A DNA stretch of 64,000 nt. Origin: Mycobacterium genavense ATCC 51234 (GTDB taxonomy: Bacteria > Actinomycetota > Actinomycetes > Mycobacteriales > Mycobacteriaceae). Of the stretch, positions 40,103 through 49,257 are shown in pieces. The translations under genes were made by a program, and so were the position numbers. The notes beneath the pieces are model-generated. The model was given only the letters and a program-made list of their open reading frames with translations. It had not been told where the DNA came from and searched no databases. The stretch spans positions 1 through 64,000 of the forward strand of contig NZ_JAGZ01000007.1 of the NCBI RefSeq assembly GCF_000526915.1, written 5' to 3'. The stretch's first letter is position 1. Each line of letters opens with the position of its first letter.

Positions 40103-40198
40103 GGAGGCGTTTGGGTTCCTGGTGGTCCCCCCGGTCTTCAAAACCGGTGAGGTCGAGTATCTCGGTCTGGCGGGTTCGATTCCCGTCCGCCTCCGCCA
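40103..40198 (+). tRNA. selC: tRNA-Sec (anticodon TCA)
   Basis: A 96-nt tRNA. The acceptor GGAGGCG pairs with CGCCTCC and is followed by an encoded GCCA end. The anticodon stem CCGGT/ACCGG encloses the loop CTTCAAA with anticodon TCA (40138-40140). A long variable arm and the T-arm with loop TTCGATT follow. Length, TCA anticodon and extra arm identify it as the selenocysteine tRNA. It lies just upstream of selA and is likely cotranscribed with selA and selB. Confidence 0.95.
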
Positions 40199-40228
40199 GT
40201 CGCGGACCGAGGAGGTCGAGGAAGGCAA

Positions 40229-41548
40229 GTGACACAGGTCGACCCGCGCCGCCTGATCCCGCGCACCGATCAGCTGCTCGCGCTTCCGCCGGTGCAGGAG
40301 GCGCAGGTCCGGCTGGGCGAGCACGCGGTCCGGGCCGTCGTGCGCGACATCCAGGACCGGGCCCGCCGCGGCGACCTGGCTCCCGACCAGGTGCAGGACG
40401 CGGTGCTGGCGTCGCTGGTCACACACCGCAACACCAGGTTGCGACCGGTGCTCAACGCCACCGGCGTCGTCGTGCACACCAACCTGGGTCGTGCGCCGCT
40501 GGCCGCCAGCGCGATCGATGCACTGGTGTCCGCGAGCGGTTACGTCGACGTCGAACTCGACCTCGCCACCGGCACCCGTTCCAAGCGCGCGGTCGCTCTT
40601 TGCCAGGCCCTGATGGAGGCCTGCCCGGCCGCCGAGGAGGCGCTGGTGGTCAACAACGGCGCCGCCGCGCTGGTGCTGGCGACCACCGCGCTGGCGGCCG
40701 GCGGCGAAGTCGTGGTCAGCCGCGGCGAACTGATCGAGATCGGTGCCGGCTTCCGGCTACCCGACCTGATCGCCTCCACCGGCGCCCGCCTGCGCGAGGC
40801 CGGAACCACCAACCGCACCCACCTCAAGGACTATGCCGACGCGATCGGGCCGCAGACCGGCTGCGTGCTGAAGGTGCACCGGAGCAATTTCCGGGTGCAG
40901 GGTTTCACCTCGGCCGTCGCCGTCTCCGAGCTGCGGGCCCTGGCCGACCAGACCCGCGTGCCGCTGGTCGTCGACCTCGGCAGCGGGCTGCTCGCACCCG
41001 ATGCGCTGCTGCCCGACGAGCCGGACGCGGCCACCACGTTGTCCGACGGGGCCGACGTGATCACCGCCAGCGGCGACAAGCTGCTCGGCGGGCCGCAGGC
41101 CGGCATCGTGCTCGGCCGCGGCGACGTGGTCACGCGGATGGCACGGCATCCGTTGGCCCGCGCGGTTCGTGCCGACAAGCTCACCCTCGCCGCGCTCGAG
41201 GCCACGATCCGGGCCGGCACCTCGCCGGTGACCCAGGCCCTGCACGCCGATCCGGACCGACTGCGGGCACGCGCGTTGCGCCTCGCCGAGGCCGTCGGCG
41301 CATCGGTCGTCGCCCACGACGGCCGGGTCGGTGGCGGTGGGGCCCCGGGCGTCCCGTTGCCCGGGTGGGCGGTGCGGCTTGCCGAGCCCGCGGCGGCCGC
41401 CCTGCGCGCCGGCGAGCCGGCGGTGCTGCCCCGGGTACACGACGGCGCGTGCCTGCTGGATCTGCGCTGCATCCCCGAGTCCGACGACGTTCGCCTGCTG
41501 CAGGCGGTGCGTGTCGCGTTGGCGGCGACGCCCGAGGCGGACCACTGA
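40229..41548 (+). CDS. selA: L-seryl-tRNA(Sec) selenium transferase
   Basis: This PLP enzyme converts Ser-tRNA(Sec) to Sec-tRNA(Sec) using selenophosphate. It has 439 residues, near normal. Visible features are the N-terminal tRNA-binding region, the conserved GVVVHTNLGRAPL and the PLP-lysine site ITASGDKLLGGPQAGIVLGR. A GTG start at 40229 follows GAGGAAGG. Its stop overlaps or abuts the selB start. Confidence 0.96.
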   Translation: MTQVDPRRLIPRTDQLLALPPVQEAQVRLGEHAVRAVVRDIQDRARRGDLAPDQVQDAVLASLVTHRNTRLRPVLNATGVVVHTNLGRAPLAASAIDALVSASGYVDVELDLATGTRSKRAVALCQALMEACPAAEEALVVNNGAAALVLATTALAAGGEVVVSRGELIEIGAGFRLPDLIASTGARLREAGTTNRTHLKDYADAIGPQTGCVLKVHRSNFRVQGFTSAVAVSELRALADQTRVPLVVDLGSGLLAPDALLPDEPDAATTLSDGADVITASGDKLLGGPQAGIVLGRGDVVTRMARHPLARAVRADKLTLAALEATIRAGTSPVTQALHADPDRLRARALRLAEAVGASVVAHDGRVGGGGAPGVPLPGWAVRLAEPAAAALRAGEPAVLPRVHDGACLLDLRCIPESDDVRLLQAVRVALAATPEADH

Positions 41549-41559
41549 GCAGTCACGTT

Positions 41560-43341
41560 GTGGCCACCGCCGGCCACGTCGACCACGGCAAGAGCACCCT
41601 GATCCGTGCGCTCACCGGCATGGAGCCCGACCGGTGGGAGGAGGAGCGCCGCCGCGGGTTGACCATCGACCTCGGCTTCGCCTGGACCACGCTGCCCTCG
41701 GGCCGCGAGGTCGCGTTCGTCGACGTGCCCGGACACCAGCGCTTCCTGGCCAACACTCTCGCCGGCCTCGGCCCCGTACCGGTGGTCTGCTTCGTCGTCG
41801 CCGCGGACGAGGGCTGGCAGGCCCAGTCCAGCGACCACCGCGACGCGCTCGCGGCGCTGGGAATCCGGCACGGCCTGATCGCGATCACCCGCGCCGACCG
41901 CGCTCCGGACCGCGCCACCGCGGTACTGGCGCAGGCCCGCGACGAGCTGGCCGGCACCGGGCTCCGGGATGCGCCCGGCGTCGTCGTGTCCGCGGTCGAG
42001 GGGACCGGGCTGACCGAACTGCGCGCCACCCTCGATCGTGTCCTCGAGCAGCTGCCCGCGCCCGAGACCACCGCCCAGGTACGACTGTGGGTCGATCGCT
42101 GCTTCACGATCACCGGCGCCGGCACCGTCGTGACGGGCACGCTCGCGGCCGGCACGGTGGCGCGCGGCGACCGGTTGGACGTGCTCGGGGCGGACCAGCC
42201 GCAGTCGGTGGTGATCCGCGGGTTGCAGAGCCGGGGCGAGCTCTACCCGGCGCTGGGACCGGTGGCCCGGGTCGCGCTCAACCTGCGCGGCGTTGCACGC
42301 GAGGTCGTACACCGCGGGCACGCGCTGGTCACGCCAGGGACATGGCCGAACACCGACACGCTGGACATCCGGCGCACCACCGGCGGGCCGTTGACCGAGG
42401 CCGCGGCTCGACTCGTCGTGCACGTCGGCACCGCGGCCGTACCCGCGCGACTGCGGCCCTTCGACGACGACCATGGCCGCCTCACGCTCGACCGCCGCCT
42501 GCCGCTGGTGCTCGGCGACCGGTTGGTGCTGCGCGACCCGGGCGGCCAGCGCGTGCTCGCCGGTGCCCTGGTGCTCGATGCCGACCCCCCGGTGTTGCGA
42601 CGGCGCGGTGACGGAACCCGCCGCGCCGCGGCCCTGACCGCGATGGACGCAACCGGTGACGTCGGCGCCGAGGTGGCCCGGCGTGGCGCGGTGCGGGAGA
42701 GCCGGCTGCGGCGGCTGGGGCTCCTCACGTCACCGGATGCCACCCCGCAGGGCATCCGGGTACTCGACGGCTGGTGGGTGCACGACGCGACATATGATGC
42801 CTGGCATCAGCGCCTGCGAGCCGCGGTCGAGGAGCTGCACACGCGAGACCCGTTGGCAGCGGGGCTATCTCGGGGCGCCGCATGCGACCTGCTGGCGCTG
42901 CCGGACGAGTCGCTGCTCGACGCCGTCGCCCGCGACGCGGGACTCGAGCAGCGCGGCGGCCATCTTCGGGTGCCCGGCGCGCGCGACGACCTTGGCCTCG
43001 CCGAGGCCGGCGTCGCCGAACTGGAAGCGCGACTGCGGGCCGAACCCTTCCACGCGCCGGAGGCCGACGACCTGTCGGCACTGCGACTGTCAGCCCGCGA
43101 ATTGGCCGCGGCCGAGCGGGCCGGGCGGTTGTTGCGGCTGCGCGACGGCGTGGTGTTGTTGCCCACCGCACCGGCGTTGGCGATGCGCGAGCTGGCCCGG
43201 CTGGAGCAGCCATTCACCACGAGCCGAGCGCGGCAGGCGCTCGGCACCACGCGGCGGGTGGCGATTCCGTTGCTGGAGCATCTCGACGCCCGCGGCTGGA
43301 CCCGGCGCGTGGACGCCGGGCATCGCGAGGTGGTGCGATGA
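41560..43341 (+). CDS. selB: Selenocysteine-specific elongation factor
   Basis: This GTPase delivers Sec-tRNA to the ribosome at UGA codons with a SECIS. The EF-Tu-like domain has P-loop AGHVDHGKST, G2 RRGLTIDLGF and G3 DVPGH; the next motif reads ITRAD rather than NKxD, as in other actinobacterial SelB. The C-terminal third holds the winged-helix repeats that bind SECIS. The GTG at 41560 gives 593 residues. A CTG at 41545 overlaps the selA stop, has a better-placed GAGGCGG site and would add a few residues (SSHV); it could be the real, weak start. Confidence 0.94.
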   Translation: MATAGHVDHGKSTLIRALTGMEPDRWEEERRRGLTIDLGFAWTTLPSGREVAFVDVPGHQRFLANTLAGLGPVPVVCFVVAADEGWQAQSSDHRDALAALGIRHGLIAITRADRAPDRATAVLAQARDELAGTGLRDAPGVVVSAVEGTGLTELRATLDRVLEQLPAPETTAQVRLWVDRCFTITGAGTVVTGTLAAGTVARGDRLDVLGADQPQSVVIRGLQSRGELYPALGPVARVALNLRGVAREVVHRGHALVTPGTWPNTDTLDIRRTTGGPLTEAAARLVVHVGTAAVPARLRPFDDDHGRLTLDRRLPLVLGDRLVLRDPGGQRVLAGALVLDADPPVLRRRGDGTRRAAALTAMDATGDVGAEVARRGAVRESRLRRLGLLTSPDATPQGIRVLDGWWVHDATYDAWHQRLRAAVEELHTRDPLAAGLSRGAACDLLALPDESLLDAVARDAGLEQRGGHLRVPGARDDLGLAEAGVAELEARLRAEPFHAPEADDLSALRLSARELAAAERAGRLLRLRDGVVLLPTAPALAMRELARLEQPFTTSRARQALGTTRRVAIPLLEHLDARGWTRRVDAGHREVVR

Positions 43342-43373
43342 ATTCCGTTGCGGCCCAGGAGGTTAACGAGTGA
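43338..43373 (+). other. Eleven-codon mini-ORF between selB and the oxidoreductase gene
   Basis: An ATG overlapping the selB stop (gATGA) opens MNSVAAQEVNE, which ends at a TGA overlapping the next GTG start (GTGA). It would let ribosomes move from selB to the next gene without release. Whether it is translated is not known. Confidence 0.35.
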
Positions 43374-44317
43374 TCATTGTCGTCGGTGCGGGGATATGCG
43401 GGCTCGCCACCGCCTACGAGTTGTCGCGGCGCGGGCAGCAGACGGTCGTGTTCGAACGCGGTGAGCCGTTCGCCGGGTTGTCCGCGGGTCTGGCGCGCAT
43501 CTTCCGCATCGCGCATCAACGCGCGGCGCTGTGCAGGCTCGCGATCCGGGCCCGGGCCGGCTGGCAGCGCTGGGAACGCGACCTCGAGGCGGGGCGGCTG
43601 CTCGGCTCGGAGGGGTTCATCGCGGCGGACCCGCCCGCGGAGACCGCGACGGCGATGACGGAGGCCGGCGCCGAATTCGCCTGGCTGGACCGCCACCAGA
43701 TCGAGGCCCGGATCCCGTTCGTCGCGGCCCCGTGGGAGGGCGGGATCTTCGATCCCCTCGGGGGCAGCTTGCGGATTCGGCGCGCGCTGACCGCCGTGGC
43801 CGCCTGGGTGGAGATCCGGCGCGGCCAGGTCGTGTCGCTCGGTGACGACGGCTCGGTGCGTCTGGTCGACGGCACCGTGCTGCGTGGTGAACAAGTCGTG
43901 GTGTGCGTGGGGGCCCAGACGCCGGAGCTACTCGGCCCGCTCGACGTCGAGCTCATCCCGCACACCCGCTACACGTACCAGGGCGCCGACACCACCGGTG
44001 CCGCCTGCCTGGCCGCGCCCGACGGCTATGGATTGCCGCTGGGTAGCACGGGTCGCTGGGCGTTCGGTCAGCGGAGACCGGATCCGGGCGGCGTGCGGGC
44101 GCTGTTCCCGTCGCTGTCGCCGGTAGGCCAGGTGGACTGCTTCTCGGTGCACGCTCCGTGGCTCGACGCCGGCGGGGACGGATGGCAGGTGGTGCGCCGC
44201 GGCCGTGTCGTCGGCTTCGTCGGCAACAACCTGATGAAGTTCGGGCCGTTGCTCGGCGAACTTCTCGCCGAGGCCGCGTGTAGCGAGGGGCTGCCCGGCG
44301 AACTGACGCTCGGTTGA
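43370..44317 (+). CDS. FAD-dependent oxidoreductase, DAO/sarcosine-oxidase-like
   Basis: This is a 315-residue flavoenzyme of the D-amino-acid/sarcosine oxidase fold. The dinucleotide motif IIVVGAGICGLATAYELSRRG is at the very start. The middle contains the substrate domain (DPLGGSLRIRRAL), and the C-terminus has GFVGNNLMKFGPLLGELLAE, which fits the FAD-binding glycine region. The GTG at 43370 follows AGGAGGT. It is the last gene of the selC-selA-selB unit by position, but a link to selenium metabolism is only a guess. Confidence 0.85.
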   Translation: MIIVVGAGICGLATAYELSRRGQQTVVFERGEPFAGLSAGLARIFRIAHQRAALCRLAIRARAGWQRWERDLEAGRLLGSEGFIAADPPAETATAMTEAGAEFAWLDRHQIEARIPFVAAPWEGGIFDPLGGSLRIRRALTAVAAWVEIRRGQVVSLGDDGSVRLVDGTVLRGEQVVVCVGAQTPELLGPLDVELIPHTRYTYQGADTTGAACLAAPDGYGLPLGSTGRWAFGQRRPDPGGVRALFPSLSPVGQVDCFSVHAPWLDAGGDGWQVVRRGRVVGFVGNNLMKFGPLLGELLAEAACSEGLPGELTLG

Positions 44318-44375
44318 GGCGAGAGCCGTTGCACCACGATGAATGGGCCATGATGGTCGTGAAGCAGCCGCATCG

Positions 44376-44844
44376 ATGAGGGAGCCCAACATTCGCGGGT
44401 TGAGAAAAATTCGACTGCCGGTGCGTGTCTTGTCGTTGCGTACCATCGTCATCGTCGCGCAATTGGGCGTGATCGCTCTCGTGGTCACGCTGGGCGTATG
44501 GGTATGGGTCGGCGTCACCAAGACCAATACAGCCAGCTCGACCGGCGCCTGGACTCCGTCAGCAGCCTCGGCGACATCAACACATTGCTCAACAGCCCAC
44601 ACCAGAACAGCCCCGATCGGACCACACCGGACGGCAACCTGGTGCGCACCGCCCGCGTCGGGGGTCTGACGGTGTCGGTGCCCAGCGACATCGTCTTGCC
44701 CAAACTCGCAACGGCTACGCGAACACGACCATCAACGGTGTGCAGTACCGCGTCCGGACCTTCAACGCGGGCCCGGTTTCGATCGCGCTGGCCGAGGCCC
44801 AGCATCGGATCAACGAACTGCACTTGCGGGTGCTGTTGATCTGA
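44376..44844 (+). pseudogene. N-terminal remnant of a PrrB-like sensor histidine kinase
   Basis: The first membrane helix (VIVAQLGVIALVVTLGVWVWVG) is followed by the sensor domain only if two single-base losses are corrected (near 44520 and 44720): QYSQLDRRLDSVSSLGDI, then SVPSDIVLPKLA and NGVQYRVRTFNAGPVSIALA. It ends at LHLRVLLI with TGA, just where PrrB proteins enter the second helix. The HAMP and kinase domains are absent. Sequence belonging to an MFS transporter begins at once. Confidence 0.8.
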
Positions 44845-44849
44845 ACTCG

Positions 44850-45446
44850 GTGAGCCAGCCGCTGCTCATCAACAGCATCGCGCCGCACACCAGCATCGTC
44901 ACGAACATGGCGATCAACGCGGCGCTGGTGGTGTGTTTCAGCCTGGTCGCCGCCCTCGTCGGGGTGTCCCTGCTGGACCGGATCGGCCGTAAACCCTTGC
45001 AGATGCTGGGCTTCGGCCTCTCGGCGTTGTCGATGGCACTGATCGCCGCGATACCGGGGCTGACGTCGACGGTGACGCCGTTCGCGGTGGTCTTCGGGTT
45101 GTCGCTGTTCGGCATCGCCGTGGGACCCAACTACACGACAATGCTATTGGCGGCGGAATCCTATCCGACTGAGATCCGCAGTACGGCGCATGGGATTTCG
45201 GCCGGCACCGCCAAGGTGGGCGCCTTCCTGGGCGCCCTGATCACCCCGGTCGCGCTGGCCCACCTCGGTTTGCGGCCGACGGTTCTGATCGCCGGTGTGT
45301 GCTTTACGCTCGGCATCCTCGCCACCACGCTGCTCACCGAACCCAAGGACGTCGCGCTGGATACCCGCGACATCGCGGCTGGGCGGCGGAAAGGATTCTC
45401 CCGCAAGCTCATTGCCACACCCGCTGCGCAGCGAGCGTCGGCATGA
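44850..45446 (+). pseudogene. C-terminal half of an MFS transporter
   Basis: About 200 residues of a phosphate/organic-acid-type MFS protein remain (PLLINSIAPHTSIVTNMAIN, then DRIGRKPLQMLGFGLSALS and EIRSTAHGISAGTAKVGAFL). The first six helices are missing and replaced by the kinase remnant upstream. The true C-terminus is preserved and overlaps the next start (ATGA), so the MFS gene once headed the phosphonate-like operon that follows. Confidence 0.8.
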
Positions 45447-46531
45447 CGGCAGTCGACGGCGGCGTCGCCGCCCGGTACGCGCGGTGAAACGGGGTGGGCC
45501 GGCCGATCACCGTGGTGACGACCAGCGCGGCGAGCGACCCCGGTCCGGACCGGGTGCTGGTCGCGGTCGATCTGGCCACGATCTGCGGGAGCGACCTGCA
45601 TACCGTGTCTGGACGTCGGGACGCCCCGCATCCGGGCATCCTCGGGCACGAGCAGGTGGGCCATGTGGTCGCCATCGGTTCCGGCGGGCGTCCGCGCTAT
45701 GCCAACGACGCCGAGGTGGCGATCGGCGACCGGGTCGTGTGGTCCCTCACCGCGTCCTGTGGGCGGTGCCGCAATTGCGTATGGGGCCTGGAACAGAAGT
45801 GCGAACATCTCAAGAAGTACGGTCACGAGGCGCTCGACAGTGCGTGGCCGCTCAACGGCGGCTTCGCCAGTCACTGTGTCCTGTTGCCGGGCACCACGAT
45901 TGTCAAAGTGCCGGACCGTGTGCCGGACACGGTGGCCGCACCCGCGTCGTGCGCCACCACCACCGTCGCGGCGGTACTCGACGCCGCCGAACTCGATCGG
46001 CACCGCGATCCCACCCGGATCCTGATCACCGGCGCGGGCATGCTGGGCGTCACCGCGGCCGCGATGGCCGATGCCACCGGTGCCTGGGTTTCGGTGTGCG
46101 ATCCCGATCCGGTACGACAGGAGACGGGGTACAACTTCGGGGCCGATCTCGTCGTCGGTGACGCAGTGGAGGTGCCGCCGGTCGACGTGGCGTTGGAATT
46201 ATCGGGCAGCCCAACGGCTGTCGAAGCGTGCATCGCCAGTTTGGACGTCGGCGGCCGGGCCGTCCTGGCGGGCTCGGTGTCCGCCAGTCAGCCCATAGCG
46301 ATCGATCCCGAGCATCTCGTCCGCAATCTCATGACAATCACTGGAGTGCACAATTACCGCCCCCTGCATCTTCAAACTGCCATCGATTTCCTCGCTACTC
46401 ACCACGACCGCTACCCCTTCGCCGACCTGGTGGCGGCGGCGGCCGATCTGGACCACCTGGACGATGCGCTACGCACCGCGGCGGCCTCCCGGCTACAGCG
46501 CCAATCATTAGCCTGCAAGCTGCCCGGGTGA
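45443..46531 (+). pseudogene. Phosphonate-catabolism-type zinc alcohol dehydrogenase, stop at codon 15
   Basis: This medium-chain dehydrogenase resembles the phosphonate-associated group. The ATG at 45443 overlaps the MFS stop, but TGA follows at 45485-45487 (ARYAR-stop-NGVGRPITVV), where TGG is the likely ancestor. The remainder is intact: zinc ligands in ATICGSDLHTV and GHEQVGHV, the structural-zinc cysteines CGRCRNCVWGLEQKC and the cofactor motif ITGAGMLGVTAAAMA. A GTG at 45494 could restart translation and give a protein lacking only about 17 residues, so residual function is possible. Confidence 0.8.
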
Positions 46532-47674
46532 TCACCGGAATTCCGGAGCAAGTGGACCACGACGAAGCCGTCGCGCCCGGATGGGTGACGATCGAGGACG
46601 GTTGTATCAGCGCCGTGGGCACCCAGCACCGCCACACGCGCATCAAGTCGACTTGCGACCGTTACAGCTCTGGCCGGCGTTCACCGACCTGCACTCGGAC
46701 TCGCTGCCGCGCTTCGAATCTCCCCGGCCCGGTACCGTGATTCCGCTCGACGTGGCGCTGGAGGACTTCGCCACCGACGCGGTCGCCCACGGCGTGGTAC
46801 GGCCCTACCTGTGCATTTCGGTGGGCGAAGGGCCCGACACGGCGGACGGATATCGCCGGGCGCATGCCGTGTTACAAACCCTGCAGCGCGTCGCGGGCGA
46901 GCTGCCGGCGCCCGTGCCGGTTCATCTTCGTGTCGACGTCAGCGACCCCGAAGCCGTCGACGGCACCGCCGAACTGCTGCGCCGGCACGGCCGGCGGATC
47001 GGGCTGCTGTCGGTGATGGACCACACCCCCGGACAGGGGCAATACCAAACCGAACGAGCGTGGCGTCCGGCGATGGTAACCGGCTGTGTCTCGACGACGA
47101 CGAACTCAACCGCTGGCTGGCCAGCCTACATCGGCATGCCGCCGGAACACCCTTGCGCCGCAAACAGATTGCCTGCTTCGCCGCGGCGCATAACACGGTG
47201 TTCGCCACGCATGATCCGGACAGCGAAGGCGCGGTCACCGAGGCGGCGGCGATGCGCGCCAGCATTTGCGAGTTCCCCCTCAACCTGGAAGCCCCTGCCG
47301 CAGCACGCAATAACGGGCTCGCGGTCGTGATGGGCGCACCCAACGCGTGGCGAGAATCCTCGCACCTGAGCAATCTGTCCGCGCGCGACGCGATCGAGGC
47401 CGGCGTGGTCGACGTGCTCACCTCGGACGATCACAGCGGGTCATTGGCGCGCGCCGCCGTGGCCATCAGCGATGCCGGGGTGGATTCGATCGACTCCGCG
47501 GTGGCCATGCCCACAACCCATCCGCGCCAGGTCGTCGCGTCCTCGAGCTGCGACATCGGCGGGCTGGTGCCGGGACAACCGGCCGACATGGTCGCGGTGC
47601 GCACGCAACCAACGGCCGCCGTCGTGGCGACCTGGTCGTCGGGCCGACAGGTCAGCGGTCCCGCGCTTTGGTGA
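46528..47674 (+). pseudogene. phnM: PhnM-like phosphonate metabolism amidohydrolase, two frameshifts
   Basis: PhnM cleaves ribose 1-methylphosphonate 5-triphosphate in the C-P lyase pathway. The GTG at 46528 overlaps the dehydrogenase stop. Three frames are needed: VITGIPEQVDHDEAVAPGWV, then from about 46660 PAFTDLHSDSLPRFESPRPG to VMDHTPGQGQYQ, then from about 47085 LCLDDDELNRWLASLHRHAA to NAWRESSHLSNLSARDAIEA and the end. Metal-binding DLHSDS and the later SDDHSG are kept. No other C-P lyase genes are in the window. Confidence 0.8.
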
Positions 47675-47702
47675 TGTGTCGCAACGGAACTGGGTGGGCG
47701 GC

Positions 47703-48023
47703 TTAGTACGGCGAGGACTGCTGGGCGAGGTTCAGCAGCGCGTATGCCGCGCAGAGCAGGAAATTCAGTGCCAGCAGCGTCATTCCCGCGGTCAGCAAAG
47801 AACGCGCGCCCTCGCGTCTGAGCTGGCGGTACTTTGCGGTCCGGGCTTCACGGTCGAGTTCGGCCGCAATCAACGCGAATCGGACATTGGCCTCTTCGCT
47901 GGCCGAGCACGGTGCGCCGGCCAGCATGGCTCTGAGCCGGGCCGGTGAAGTTTCGACACCGACGCGCGCGAAGCGGTGGCAAAGCCGCCGCGCGTGCCGA
48001 CGGCCGAGGACCCCACCGCGCAT
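47703..48023 (-). CDS. Small membrane protein, hypothetical
   Basis: The C-terminal 74 residues look like a real protein: a charged helix (AAELDREARTAKYRQLRREG) followed by one membrane helix (GMTLLALNFLLCAAYALLNL). The start is uncertain; ATG at 48023 gives 106 residues and ATG at 47927 gives 74. Upstream extensions of the frame are not protein-like. No family is recognised. Confidence 0.5.
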   Translation of the reverse strand: MRGGVLGRRHARRLCHRFARVGVETSPARLRAMLAGAPCSASEEANVRFALIAAELDREARTAKYRQLRREGARSLLTAGMTLLALNFLLCAAYALLNLAQQSSPY

Positions 48024-48484
48024 GTCCAGCTGATGCGAGAGTTTCGCTCGCTCATTTCCCCGCGGGCTCGGCGCCATAATCCGCAGCCTAATTCGCTCGG
48101 GCCGGTTTTCGGGTAGCCGCGCAACTACCACCCTGGGTTTCGCGACAATCCCCCACGCAGTTGCTCGGCGTGCCAGTTGGCGAGTTCCACACTCGCTGAA
48201 AAGACGGATCCATTGCGGGGCTCCTGGATTGTCGTCCGGTCGAGGTACTGATCGGATCTTTACATCCGGCCGGATGGAGGTCCAATTCGAATCTGTGATG
48301 CCCGTAATCTGTATCGATGATGCTCTGGGCCAGCCACTTTCGCCGTCATCACGACGGGATGCGAAACGTTTATGCCGCGACGTCAATTTCGCGGATAGGG
48401 CGTGATATGCCTCGCTAATCTAACTATTCTTCGGGACCTTCGGGTCGCATTTCGGCCGATCCCAATCGGGTAAACCGATGCCGT
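48024..48484. other. Non-coding stretch
   Basis: No convincing gene, RNA or repeat is visible here. Its base composition is less GC-rich than the surroundings and frames on both strands lack protein-like composition. It lies between a hypothetical gene and the 3' end of a TetR gene, both on the minus strand, so it may hold the promoter of the former. Confidence 0.5.
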
Positions 48485-49084
48485 TCAGCGTTTGCGCTTC
48501 AAGGACCCGACGATGATTCGCGTGGTCAATTCGGCTCGTCGCCTCGAATACTGCCGCGCATCCGAGAGGATCGGATATACCACGCCGCCGACAATGGCAT
48601 CCGCGGCCGACTCGGCGGTGGCCGCATCGATGCCGTCGGCCAACAGCCGGGTGCGGACGCTGTCGTGCAACGGCAAACTGAATCCGGCGCGCAACTTCAC
48701 CGCGGTTTCTTCGTGCTCCATGCAGGCAACGGTCAACGTCCGCAGCATCGCCGTGCCGCGTTCGGTGGTCAGTGTTGCGGTCAAGTTGCGCACCCAGCTG
48801 ACCAGGTCGGCCGCCAGGTCGTCGGTGTGAGCGACCGACGCGAGAATCTTGTCGGCGTCTTCCAGCATGACATCGGTCACCAATGCCGGCCGGCTGGGCC
48901 ACCAGCGATAGATCGTCTGCTTTCCCACGCCGGCGCGTGCGGCGACTGCCTCGATCGTCAACCCGTCGAATCCGCGCTCGAAAAGTAGTTCGCGCGTGGC
49001 GGTGACGATCGCGATCCGCGACTTCTCGCTGCGGCGCCGTGGCGCGCCGGCCGGCCGGTTCGTGTGGGTGAGATCGGTTGGCAT
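48485..49084 (-). CDS. TetR family transcriptional regulator
   Basis: This 199-residue regulator has a very typical TetR DNA-binding domain ([20 protein letters not shown], then [10 protein letters not shown]). It diverges from the two-domain acyl-CoA dehydrogenase gene and probably controls that fatty-acid-type cluster. A palindrome lies in the divergent promoter region. Confidence 0.9.
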   Translation of the reverse strand: MPTDLTHTNRPAGAPRRRSEKSRIAIVTATRELLFERGFDGLTIEAVAARAGVGKQTIYRWWPSRPALVTDVMLEDADKILASVAHTDDLAADLVSWVRNLTATLTTERGTAMLRTLTVACMEHEETAVKLRAGFSLPLHDSVRTRLLADGIDAATAESAADAIVGGVVYPILSDARQYSRRRAELTTRIIVGSLKRKR

Positions 49085-49187
49085 CTGGTGATCCTCGTCT
49101 GTCCGGCCCCTCGCCGTCCCCGCCTAGTCCGGGGTCGCTTTATAGACCTCGGCCCGCCCCGGTAATCTTCCATACCACGAGACGGTT

Positions 49188-49201
49188 CGTCTTGTAAGAC
49201 G
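49188..49201. promoter_or_regulatory. Palindrome in TetR/FadE divergent promoter
   Basis: CGTCTTGTAAGACG has 6-bp arms CGTCTT/AAGACG around two bases. It lies about 55 bases before the fadE start and 100 bases from the TetR start, a good place for the operator. Confidence 0.5.
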
Positions 49202-49257
49202 GAAGGATATCAGCCGGTGCGGCCGAAGCCCGTGTTCGCCACAACGTGGGCGCGGTC

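Noticed and set aside
39862..43341. A single open frame of 1159 codons covering tRNA-Sec, selA and selB
   Set aside because: Only its last 593 codons are SelB; the first part is an out-of-frame reading through tRNA-Sec and selA.
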